A DNA stretch of 64,000 nt from Mastigamoeba balamuthi (lineage: Eukaryota; Evosea; Mastigamoebida; Mastigamoebidae): positions 180,630 through 244,629 of the forward strand of contig CACRSC010000021.1 of assembly GCA_902651635.1 (NCBI GenBank), written 5' to 3'. Both the position numbers and the translations under genes were made by a program. Positions 9,759 to 20,059 of this stretch are shown here, one piece after another; position 1 is the stretch's first letter, and each line of letters begins with the position of its first letter. The notes below the pieces were generated by a model that saw only the letters and a list, made by a program, of their open reading frames with translations, made no database searches and was not told the origin of the DNA.

Positions 9759-10347
9759 AGATCTGCGAATCTGCCAGAGATCTTCCGGCCAAGAAAGAAA
9801 TCTGCCCCCGGAAATCAGAAAAGGACCAAACAGCGGCGGATGGACGTCGACGACTTTGTTGTCCGCGGCGCTGCCCGCACGCGGCGGTCGGCCGTCCTCG
9901 GTGCCGTGCGGGGCGCCGACTCCCCCGCGTCCGCCGTGGCGCGCCTGTCCTCGTTCGACTACTTCCGCGCCGTCGCTGCCGCGCGCTCGCCGCCGCTGCT
10001 CCCCGAGTGGGCCGCAGCCCTCCTCCCGCCGTTCCTGCGTCCGCGCGCGCCGCCGCTCGTCATCGACGTCGTCGAGCCCGCCAGGGACATCCGCGCGGAC
10101 GGTCCGCTCGCCGCTCAGTTTTCCCGTTCAGTAGTCGCTGTGCTTGGGATGGCGGGATTCACAGAGATATTTTTCTCAAGAAAGCCCTGCGTTGCGTCAC
10201 GGCCAGCAGTATTAGCTGCTGGGCTGGGAAATGGTTGAACGGACACCCCATCCCCTCCTCCACTCTTATCAAGAAAGCCCTGCGTTGCGTCACGGCCATC
10301 AGTATTGTTATATTGCACTGACACCCCATCCCCTCCCCCCACTTCCT
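9759..10347 (+). repeat. First copy of a 589-bp block repeated across the N gap
   Basis: This block, containing the first SAM50 exon (9840-10101) and most of its intron, recurs at 10921-11509. I see a single difference (A at 10304, G at 11466). It ends exactly where the Ns start, and the second copy begins exactly where they stop. That is the signature of an unresolved or allelic contig overlap, not a biological repeat. Confidence 0.9.
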
Positions 10348-10920
10348 NNNNNNNNNNNNNNNNNNNNNNNNNNNNNNNNNNNNNNNNNNNNNNNNNNNNN
10401 NNNNNNNNNNNNNNNNNNNNNNNNNNNNNNNNNNNNNNNNNNNNNNNNNNNNNNNNNNNNNNNNNNNNNNNNNNNNNNNNNNNNNNNNNNNNNNNNNNNN
10501 NNNNNNNNNNNNNNNNNNNNNNNNNNNNNNNNNNNNNNNNNNNNNNNNNNNNNNNNNNNNNNNNNNNNNNNNNNNNNNNNNNNNNNNNNNNNNNNNNNNN
10601 NNNNNNNNNNNNNNNNNNNNNNNNNNNNNNNNNNNNNNNNNNNNNNNNNNNNNNNNNNNNNNNNNNNNNNNNNNNNNNNNNNNNNNNNNNNNNNNNNNNN
10701 NNNNNNNNNNNNNNNNNNNNNNNNNNNNNNNNNNNNNNNNNNNNNNNNNNNNNNNNNNNNNNNNNNNNNNNNNNNNNNNNNNNNNNNNNNNNNNNNNNNN
10801 NNNNNNNNNNNNNNNNNNNNNNNNNNNNNNNNNNNNNNNNNNNNNNNNNNNNNNNNNNNNNNNNNNNNNNNNNNNNNNNNNNNNNNNNNNNNNNNNNNNN
10901 NNNNNNNNNNNNNNNNNNNN
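10348..10920. other. Assembly gap (573 N)
   Basis: Run of N. Frames that read through it are meaningless. Confidence 0.99.
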
Positions 10921-11509
10921 AGATCTGCGAATCTGCCAGAGATCTTCCGGCCAAGAAAGAAATCTGCCCCCGGAAATCAGAAAAGGACCAAACAGCGGCG
11001 GATGGACGTCGACGACTTTGTTGTCCGCGGCGCTGCCCGCACGCGGCGGTCGGCCGTCCTCGGTGCCGTGCGGGGCGCCGACTCCCCCGCGTCCGCCGTG
11101 GCGCGCCTGTCCTCGTTCGACTACTTCCGCGCCGTCGCTGCCGCGCGCTCGCCGCCGCTGCTCCCCGAGTGGGCCGCAGCCCTCCTCCCGCCGTTCCTGC
11201 GTCCGCGCGCGCCGCCGCTCGTCATCGACGTCGTCGAGCCCGCCAGGGACATCCGCGCGGACGGTCCGCTCGCCGCTCAGTTTTCCCGTTCAGTAGTCGC
11301 TGTGCTTGGGATGGCGGGATTCACAGAGATATTTTTCTCAAGAAAGCCCTGCGTTGCGTCACGGCCAGCAGTATTAGCTGCTGGGCTGGGAAATGGTTGA
11401 ACGGACACCCCATCCCCTCCTCCACTCTTATCAAGAAAGCCCTGCGTTGCGTCACGGCCATCAGTGTTGTTATATTGCACTGACACCCCATCCCCTCCCC
11501 CCACTTCCT
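10921..11509 (+). repeat. Second copy of the 589-bp block
   Basis: Near-identical to 9759-10347 with a constant offset of 1162. This copy is contiguous with the rest of the SAM50 gene and is the one used in the gene model. Confidence 0.9.
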
Positions 11510-12599
11510 TCCTCCCGCCCCCTTCGCAGCTGCGGTGACGAGCACGTCGGGGGCCAAGCGGTCCGCGGGCGTCGAGCTGAGCGCCTCGCACGTCAACGTG
11601 CTGGGGACGCTGTGGCGTGCCTCTGGCGCGCTCTCTGTCTCCGGGGGCACCTCTGCCCGCACCTCTGTCCTCTCCTCGGCCCTCAGCCTCTCCCGCCCGC
11701 TCTTCCCCGCCGCCCTCTGCCCGCGCCGCTGCCCCAGCGTCCTCTTCACGGCGGGGCTCTTCACCGAGGCCCCCGCTCCCCTCGTGGCCGCGCTGTCGTC
11801 CGCGCCGTCGCCGGCCCCGTGCGCCGCTGCGGCCGCCCCGCAGAGGCCCGCGAAGATCGCCCAGGAGACGCGCGGGCTGTGGGCCCACGCCTCGCTGGGC
11901 GGCGCGGCCACGTGGGCCCGCGCGGAGCTCGCGTGGCGCAGGTGCGAGGCGCCCGACGACGACCCGGCGGGGCTCTCGACGCGCGAGACGCGCGTGCGCG
12001 ACATGCTGTACGCCAGCCCCGTCGACGTCTACGCGCGCCTCTCGGCGTCGTCGACGGTCGACCGCCTGCAGCGCGCGTCTGCGCGCTCGGCACAGCGCGG
12101 GTGGCGCGCGACGCTGTCCACGGAGCTCGCGGCCCCGGTCGCCTCCTACGGCGCCGTCGGCCCCAGCGCGAGGGTCAGCGCCTCTGCGCAGATGCACGCC
12201 GCGTTCCTGCGGTCGCTGGTCGGGGTAGGCGCGCACTTCCGCGCGGGAGCGCTCGCGGCCGGCGACGTGGCCGCTGCGGTCGACCCGCTGGCGCTGCCGG
12301 GGTCGCTTCCGCGCGGGCTGGCGCCGAGCGTCAAGCGTGGCGCCCTGTGGTACCTCGGGGCGACGATGGTCGCCAGCACGCGGGCGGTGGCCCGCACGAT
12401 GTCGCTGCGCCTGCACGCGTTTGTCGACGGCTCGCTGATCGCGGAGCGCGGGCGGCCGCAGGCGGTCGAGAGGACCTCGGCGGGCGTCGGGATCGTCGGC
12501 GACATCGGAGGCATGACCGTCGAGGCCAACGCATGCCTGCCGCTGGCCCCCGCGCGTGCCGGCGACTCGGTCAAGCACTTCGAGTTCCACATCTATTGA
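11002..12599 (+). CDS. SAM50: SAM50/Tob55-like Omp85 outer-membrane insertase
   Basis: Exons 11002-11263 and 11530-12599 (266-nt intron, GTCCGC donor, splitting an Ala codon) give about 443 residues. The N-terminus (VRGAARTRRSAVLGAV, then FDYFRAVAAA and a LPPFLRP.APPLVIDV strand) fits the single POTRA domain of mitochondrial Sam50. The remainder is alternating strands of a 16-strand barrel, with the C-terminal VEANACLPLAPARAGDSVKH plus F-F-I-Y strand matching the diagnostic end of Sam50 (LE.N.C.P....GD....FQFG). In the family the protein inserts beta-barrel proteins into the mitochondrial outer membrane. Sequence is unusually Ala/Arg-rich from high GC. Start is the first ATG of the open exon; upstream in-frame codons exist. 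Confidence 0.75.
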
Positions 12600-12850
12600 A
12601 GCGAAAGGGACGCCCCCGTCTTCCCCCTACAGCCTCGTTTCTGCGGACATGCACATTTTCCTCCGCCTCTCAAAGCGGGTGTTAAGCATAAATCGTGGCA
12701 CCGTCTTCACCTCATCTGGCCTCAACTTACTCTTCGGGGTCCAGCATTTCCAGTGACGCTGTGGGCCGATAGTTTAATCAACCTAGTGAGAGAGTTCTTT
12801 AAGCACACTACTCTATTTGTGGGTCCGAACACCCGAACGGCGAGCGACTG
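12600..12850. other. Intergenic spacer
   Basis: Short 3' UTR/promoter spacer between two same-strand genes. No further feature seen. Confidence 0.5.
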
Positions 12851-15594
12851 ATGGAAGCAGTGAGCACCATGAGCGCATCACGCAGGCTGCGCATCAAGAT
12901 GGGCGTGCTCGAGGGTTTCATTGGGATCGTCGCCGTCGTTGCCGTCGTGACTGCAGGTCCCCATTTCACTACCCGCCGCGCGCCACGCGTTTCCGTTTCT
13001 CTGACGGAGCGGATCTTGCGCGTTATCGCCAGTGGTGGTACCGTGGATGATGGCACGCAACGCTGGGCTCACAAGCGTCCGCGAGGTGGCGAACCCCCTG
13101 GTCGAGAAGGTGGTGGCCTCTGCCCGCAGCGAGGTGCTCAGGCTTCTCAGCCTTGCGCCACAGGCAGGCCTCGAAATAGCCGACGCACAGGTGCGCTCGG
13201 CATTCCAGACAGCCCGCACACAGCCCTCCTCAGCTCCCGTGGCGCAGTTGAAGCGAGGATGGCTGCACCCGGGCAACCTGAGCGCGGAGATGGAGTACTT
13301 CATCGACGTGGGGCTCAGGGTCTCGCCCCAGATGCGTATCAAGTACATCGCGCTGGGGTACCTGGACGGGCGGATGAGCTGCGCGTGGTTCGAGGCGCCC
13401 ACACGGCGTGTTCTCCTCAACACTGTGCAGCCCGTCGCCGGGACAGCCGCGCACCAGTATGCCTGGATTACGGACTCCGCGACCCTGTGGAATAGTAGCT
13501 ACCCCAGCGGTGGACAGGATCTCGGCGAGTACAACCTGACAGAGCTGATGGACAAGCCAAACATATACGGGAACCCCGAACCGCACTGGGACGAGGAGGT
13601 CTTTGCAGACGTCACAGAGGCTGTACGCCTATCCCTTTGAATTCGCTGTCTCAGACACGCTCTGCGTTTGATCAGCCCGGAAAGACCAACGTCGACCTCT
13701 TGGTGATCTTGTTGGTTCCATACTTTATCGATGGCAAGTTTTTCGCAGCGCTTAACGTCGACCTGCTTCTTGGAACCATCTCCGGTCTGTTTGCATTAGC
13801 AAGCACACTTGCTGACCCCTATGGCAGAGTTTCTCGAGCAGCTGGACCTGTCGCCGAGTGCGCGCGTCCTTGTGGTGGACGTCGGCGGGACTCTGATTGG
13901 TAACTCTCACGGCGAGCCCGTCTACAAGACGGGGAGCGACGGGCTTCTGACGACGATCGATGTTATGGAGCTCACAGATCCGATGGTGGGCAACAGATCC
14001 CCTGCGCAGGTCGCACTGACCCGATTGTTGTAGGCTCGCGCAGTCGCACTCTACATCACCAAATCCGCTGCCAACCCGCACGCCCCGTTCTACTTTGCCA
14101 GCGACACGCGCTTCTCGTTGCACGTGCGCCTGCAAGGGACCGATCACCTCGTGCATGTCTCAGTGCTCCCGACACAGGATAAGTACGCGCGAATGGCGGT
14201 AGCGTGCTCTCACGGCCGCTTTCCCCTCCAGGTTCGGGCTGAACTGGACGACGCTTGTCGCGGTGTCAGAGAGCGACTACACGGACACGCTGTTCCGTGT
14301 GTCGCGAAACGCGCTCTTTGCCGGGATCTTGATTATCGTCCTCACGCCGTTTGTGATCGGGGCCGTGTTCGGCGTGGCCCTGCGGCTGATGCAGAAGATG
14401 TCGCACAAGATCTACGAGGCCAAGTCGATGCAGGTCAACACGGGCATGGACAAGGTCCTGGCGACGCTCAAGCGCATGCAGAGCGAGAAGATGTCGCACA
14501 AGGAGATCAGGCAGTGTGTCGAGTCCGTGCTGCACACGATGCGGTCGGGGCTGTTCCGCCTGGACCTCAACACGCAGTACCTCGACAAGGACGTCGAGCG
14601 GTGGATCCGCCAGGAGTTCTGCGCCCCTGACCGCAGCCAGTCGGGCGCCCTGCCGTGCGCGATCGAGATGGCAACGCTCGAGTCGGACGACAGCGCCCCC
14701 ATCGACAGCTGGTCCTTCGACGTGCTCTCGCAGGGCAGCTGCTTCCAGCGCGTGGCCGCCGCCGCGCTGCGCAAGGTCGGCGCCGCTGCCGTGCTGAGCG
14801 TCGACGAGGACCGCATGGCGCTGTTCCTCGCCAAGGTCGAGGGCATGTACAGGGACAACCCGTACCACAACGCGCTGCACGCGGCGGACGTCACGCAGGC
14901 GACGCTGTACATGGTCGAGCACTCGGGGCTGGGCCTCAGCGCCGTCGACAGCGCGTGCATGGTACTCGCGGCGGTCGTGCACGACGTCGGGCACCCGGGG
15001 AGGAACAACCAGTTCCAGACAGCCGCGCGGACGCAGTTGGCGATGCGGTACAACGACAGCAGCGTGCTGGAGAACTACCACGCGGCGACGGCCTTCGAGT
15101 TGATGCGCGAGCTCGGCGTCCTCGAGAAGCTGGGCGACGACGCGTACCGCCAGGTGCGCCGCAAGGTCATCGCGCTCATCCTGGCGACGGACATGAGCGT
15201 GCACTTTCAGGTCGTCAGCGAGTTCCGCTCGCGGACGGCGGGCTGCGGCGGCCGGGGGCCCGTCGACGACGAGGACGCCCGGCTGGCGTGCATGAAGATG
15301 CTGATCAAGATGGCCGACGCCAGCAACTGCGCGCGGCCGCTGAACCAGATGCTCGTCTGGGCGCAGATGGTCCACGAGGAGTTCCTGCAGCAGGGCGACG
15401 AGGAGCGCGCCCGCGGCCTGCAGGTGTCGGCGCACATGGACAGGGGCAGCGCGTCGCTGGCCAGGCTGCAGCAGAACTTCCTCAAGTTCATCAGAATGCC
15501 CATGTTCCAGGCCTACGCCGAGTTCCAGCCCATCCCCGAGATCATGCAGAACCTCCACGCCAACGAGGCCTACTGGAACTCCGTGTCCACGTAG
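12851..15594 (+). CDS. Transmembrane dCache receptor fused to class I phosphodiesterase
   Basis: Six exons join in frame: 12851-12956, 13033-13622, 13676-13784, 13828-13985, 14034-14182, 14232-15594 (introns 76, 53, 43, 48 and 49 nt), about 824 residues. Order: TM1 near 20-37 (FIGIVAVVAVVTA); an extracellular double-Cache module to about 390, with VPYFIDGKFFAALNVDLLL as the membrane-distal signature and FGLNWTTLVAVSESDY as the classic end of dCache; TM2 near 396-420 (LFAGILIIVLTPFVIGAVFG); a linker helix; then the PDE catalytic domain with YHNALHAADV and the metal motif HDVGHPGRNN (HDX2HX4N), ATDMSVHF and KMADASN. It should hydrolyse cAMP and/or cGMP on the cytosolic face under control of a small extracellular ligand. 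All metal residues look present. The catalytic region is one exon while the sensor is cut into many small ones. Confidence 0.88.
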
Positions 15595-16087
15595 CCCTAC
15601 GCCCGTGCGGGCCTCTATTCTATGGTTATGCGCCAACCTGTGTGCATGGCCTTCATGTTGTCGCTCGTTTGGGTCTGCGTCTCCGGTGACGTTTCTATCT
15701 TGTCGTCGGCTTCGCAATTGAGAGACCAACGGACGTGAGGGTGATTTTCCAACGCTCGACAGCTGTTTCGAGAGCCCTCGTCACCAAAAAGCGCTCATCT
15801 TTTCTTTCTCTTTGCAAGAACTGCACCTCGACCGGCAAACCGCCGGTCATGACCACCTGTGCCCGCGAGTAATCGCTGCGCCTCACGCAGAAAGGGTATC
15901 ACACGCACACCCCTGCAGGTGGCGGAGAGAATGTGGGGTGACGACTGGCGTCACACACCTTTGTAGCCAAATTACATCACGGTGCCTATCAAAAATCGCC
16001 GGGCTCACCCCAGTCGACACACATTGAAACCATTCTGAAGAGTGATCAAGCACACTACGCGAACAACCGAACCTACGACAAGACACA
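15595..16087. other. Intergenic region, no gene seen
   Basis: About 490 nt of moderate GC between the receptor-PDE and eIF4A. Only short open frames. It holds the eIF4A promoter and leader. Confidence 0.5.
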
Positions 16088-17702
16088 ATGGCGATGTGAG
16101 TCCTCGCTCCCTCCTCGCAGCACCCCTCCGCCTCCGCCTGTGCGTGCGTTGCCTGCTGTTTTTTTGTATTGTATTGGTCAGCAGAATATTCTCTGCAAAG
16201 CTCACGCGCCGCGGCGGTGGGAGGGATGCAGGGAACTGAGAGCCGACGAGCGCATTGAGACCAATGCCAGCGTTGAGGTCATAGAGAACTTTGACGACAT
16301 GGGGCTTCCGGACGAGCTCCTCCGCGGGATTTACGCCTATGGCTTTGAGCGCCCCTCAGCCATCCAGGCTCGCGCCATCAAGCCCCTCATGAAGGGTTCG
16401 CACTACTTCCCTCGTCCCCCACAGGGTATCAGCCGCGGCGGCATGTATGGCTGCATCAGGGCTTCATTGGAATGAAGCAAAGAAAAAGGCACTCGGGCTG
16501 ACAGCAAGCACTCGAAACAGGCAGAGATCTGATCGCCCAAGCCCAGTCGGGGACCGGCAAGACCGCTGCCTTCTCGTACGCTGACTCTGACATCCCCTTC
16601 CCTTGGTCTCCGAACCGGTTTGACCCAGCTGGTATTGCGCGTACGACGTACAGGATCGGGACCCTGTTCCTGATCGACCTCGACAACCGCCAGTGCCAGG
16701 CACTGTTCCTGGGCCCGACCCGCGAGCTCGCCGTCCAGACCTACAAGGTCGTCATGGCGCTCGGTGACTACATGAAGGTGACTTGCTGCGCCTGCATCGG
16801 TGGCACCTCTATCCGCGAGACCATCGCCCAGATCGAGCAGGGCTCCCAGGCAAGCACTCCCTTTCGACCCCCATCGCCTCGGCGCTGCCAGTCGAGAGCC
16901 GCTGATGGTTGGCGGTTGTTGACGGTCCGTGCTGTCGCAGGTCGTTGTGGGCACTCCTGGCCGTGTGTACGACATGCTATGCAGGCGGGTGCTCAGGACG
17001 GACAACATCAAGATAACGATCCTCGACGAGGCCGACGAGATGCTGTCGCGCGGGTTCCAGGACCGCATCTACGACATCTTCCAGGCGCTGCCGCAGACGG
17101 TGCAGGTGGGCCTCTTCAGCGCCACGATGCCACCCGAGGCCATCGACATCAGCGAGCGCTTCATGAAGAACCCCGTCAAGATCCTCGTCAAGCGTGACGA
17201 GCTGACGCTCGAGGGCATCAAGCAGTTCTACGTGGCCGTCGAGCGCGAGGAGTGGAAGCTCGACACGCTGTGCGACCTCTACCAGACGCTCAGCATCGCG
17301 CAGTGCGTCATCTTCGTCAACACGCGCCGCAAGGCCGAGTGGGTCGCAGGAAAGATGGCCGCCAGGAACTTCGCCGTCTCGTGCACGCACGGAGAGCTCG
17401 AGCCCTACGAGCGCACGGCTGTCCTGAACGAGTTCCGGAGCGGCAAGTCGCGCGTGCTCATCGCCACGGACCTGCTCGCCCGAGGCATCGACGTCCACCA
17501 TGTCTCACTCGTCGTCAACTACGACCTGCCCACAAACCCGGAGAGCTACATTCACCGCATCGGCCGTTCGGCGAGGTTCGGCCGCAAGGGCGTCGCCATC
17601 AACTTGGTTGCAGAGGCCGACGTGGTACTGCTGCGCGAGCTAGAGCAGATGTACGAGACGCAGATCTCCGAGATGCCCGCAAACATAGCTGACCTCATAT
17701 GA
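16088..17702 (+). CDS. EIF4A: DEAD-box translation initiation factor eIF4A
   Basis: Five exons: 16088-16095 (only 8 nt, ATG GCG AT), 16232-16395, 16521-16575, 16654-16849, 16941-17702; 394 residues, the normal eIF4A length. Motifs in order: Q motif FERPSAIQ, Walker [32 protein letters not shown] and [13 protein letters not shown], ending [10 protein letters not shown] as in eIF4A. It unwinds mRNA 5' leaders in the eIF4F complex in the cytosol. LLARGIDV and the C-terminal IADLI favour eIF4A over the exon-junction helicase eIF4A3. The motif-VI flank reads GRSARFG where GRGGRFG or GRSGRFG is usual. The intron 16850-16940 begins GCAAGC (GC-AG). The tiny first exon is supported by a perfect frame join (MAMELRADER). 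Confidence 0.95.
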
Positions 17703-17869
17703 GCACTAGACCAAAACACATCCCCTTCATCAGAATAATTGAGAGACCGGACTTGCTCACGTATTGTCTGATCCAGGTGAATGATGGCCATATGTCTTTG
17801 CAGCCAAACGTACCATTTTACCAGTTTCATGAAAAACACCTTTAAGGAAAAAGTCGGCATTTGAATAAA

Positions 17870-19690
17870 ATGAAATAACTCAGTGTAAATAACTCATAAT
17901 GTGCACATAAAATGAAAGCCATTCTCATTTTCGTGAATTCCAATATGCGCAAATCGATAATCAATTGATTCTTTTCTCGATTTCAAATTTGACGTCATTG
18001 TCACGAAAGCAACACTTTTTCAACTGTCGTGACAGCAAAACTTTGAAAAGTCTTTTTATTCATTTCTTTCATACTCTGTTTTTCAATGAAACTGATAAAA
18101 TGGAACGTTTGGCCACAAAGACATATGAACAGTGGGACCTGTGGTGTGGTATTATTTTGGAAGATATGGCGTTTTTTGGCCATACTGTCAGATTTCCTAT
18201 GTCTTTTGTTTTCCCGGGGGTGTGAGTGGTATGAATAATCAGCTCTTTCTTAGATTGTGAAGAACCAGTACTAGCAGTACCACATCATCAAGATATTCTC
18301 CCAACACACTAGGTGACTTGGGAAGACAGGAAAACAGGTTGTCAGGGACTATGGTGTCCCGTGACATATGGAATTAAAGTTACTTTGTCTAATACCCATC
18401 AAGTAGACATCATAGATTTTTGGAGAGTAAACTTACCATACTTTTTCACTCAGATACAAGTGTTATCAAGCCCATAAAGCAGTGGCCCGTTTAATTCAGT
18501 TTGTATTACAAATTCAATGATATGATATGATGACTTGTAACTGATGACTTGTAACTTTGCCTGTTTCCCCTGCTTTTCACTTGGTCACCAAACTCTTCAC
18601 TATCAATCTTTCTGATGTCTCTCTGTGCTGTGTTGGATACAGCGACCAATACTGTGTAAAGCAATGTCATTTTGCTAAGTCTTTTGAATTGGCCTGAGGC
18701 TAATTCAATCGACTTTGCAAAATGACATTCTCTTTTTCTTTGCTTTTTTATTTTATTTAGCTATTTCTATTGTATCATTATTGCATTATTTCTCTCGTTT
18801 CTGTTAATTGTGAAATACTTATTTGTTGCTTTGAAATTCCACTGATGATTTTGTCAACTTTTATTTTTACAGGTTCATTTTATATTTGTCATTATTATTT
18901 TGTTTTCTTACTTGTTTTTAAGGATATTACTTATTATCTCTTTTTCATTTTAATCACTTCACATTATTTGATTTTCTTTCTGATAGTCATCTCAACTTTG
19001 TGCTTTTATACATTTCAGATTATTTTTTAGAACAGAATGGCATTGTTCTAATGTAAAAAAAACATTTTTCTTTTCTTATTCAGCATACTTATTGTGATTA
19101 TGAACATAAATATTTTTCATCTTCACAAATCTGTAGAAGTACTTATGAAGAGAGAAATCAAAAGTAAAGGAAACAGTGAGCAGTAATAGAACGAATTCTT
19201 GAAGATCAAAAGAATAATGATAGGATGTTACATAGAATGGTTTCTCAGACTGTAAGAACATTCCAGATGTTCTTCACCTCTGAATCTGATTTGAAGTGAG
19301 AAGATGGCCAAGGTATGCTATGGCTCTGCTGCTACAGTGTTGTTTTTACCTTGCAGAATCTTGTTTCTTATGACTTAAACCTTATCTGCCCACAGAATGA
19401 ATACTGATTAACCTCAGTAGCAAAAGAAAATAACCTTCTTCTGATACCAATAGCCACTCTGGCCAAGTCTCTGACAGTCCCAGAGTGTGTTTATCATCAT
19501 TCCCTCACAATGTAACTCTGAAACCTTGTATGCGTTTCTCAGACTCAACAAGCAATCAAATTGTGGTACTCATACTATAAATACAAGAATATCACACAAT
19601 ATCTGACAATCATCACAGCAACGACAACAAATATGTTTTCTCTGCAATTAAACAGAAGTGGAGATGTTGCACATGTGGCAGCTGGTGTTT
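17870..19690. other. AT-rich island without recognisable genes
   Basis: About 1.8 kb whose base composition is sharply lower in GC than the flanking genes. Open frames are short; the longest (18770-19030, 86 residues) is a low-complexity hydrophobic translation of T-rich DNA. It contains a near-perfect hairpin (18663-18729) and a tandem TGATGACTTGTAAC pair (about 18528-18555). I see no terminal inverted repeats, transposase, reverse transcriptase or poly-A tail, so it is not assigned to an element class. It begins soon after eIF4A and ends about 370 nt before the acyl-CoA synthetase start. Confidence 0.6.
18663..18729. repeat. Long imperfect hairpin, 32-nt arms
   Basis: Arms 18663-18694 and 18698-18729 are reverse complements apart from about four mismatches, with a 3-nt loop (TGA). 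The outer 13 bp (AATGTCATTTTGC) are perfect. It sits immediately before a T-rich tract. Could be a small-RNA precursor, a cruciform or a remnant of a foldback element. Confidence 0.75.
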
Positions 19691-20059
19691 TGGTTTCGAG
19701 TCCACGATGACCAGGGCCGTCGTGCCTCTCAGCGCAGCTTGCACCGTCTACCGGCGTAAATCACAAGCACAGCGACGACTACCTGATACAAGGCGTGTTG
19801 GCGGTCTCTCGCGCATAGTTGGGTCCCTGCGATTTCCAGTATTGCGTCGCAAGAGACCGGAGTCGTCAAACCGGCAGTACAAGAGTATTTCCTTCTTCCT
19901 TGAAGTGCACTTTTCTGCAGCGTTGTGACCACGTCGCTGGGCGAGATATTTTTATTCGTTTGTCACAGATCGATCTCCGCCCTGAGCAGCCGCAGCTAGT
20001 TTATAAAAAGCAACCTCAGCACCACACCCCCCACGCCCTCACCTCCCCCCCTCACAGCA

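Noticed and set aside
10115-11483. Long open frames of about 280-440 residues on both strands across the gap
   Set aside because: They translate Ns as X or read the antisense of SAM50; they have no independent support.
18770-19030. 86-residue hydrophobic frame that looks like several TM helices
   Set aside because: T-rich low-complexity DNA translates to Phe/Leu/Ile in any case; no start context or partner exon.
17870-19690. Retroelement or DNA transposon in the AT-rich island
   Set aside because: No terminal repeats, target-site duplication, poly-A tail or enzyme motifs could be found by eye.
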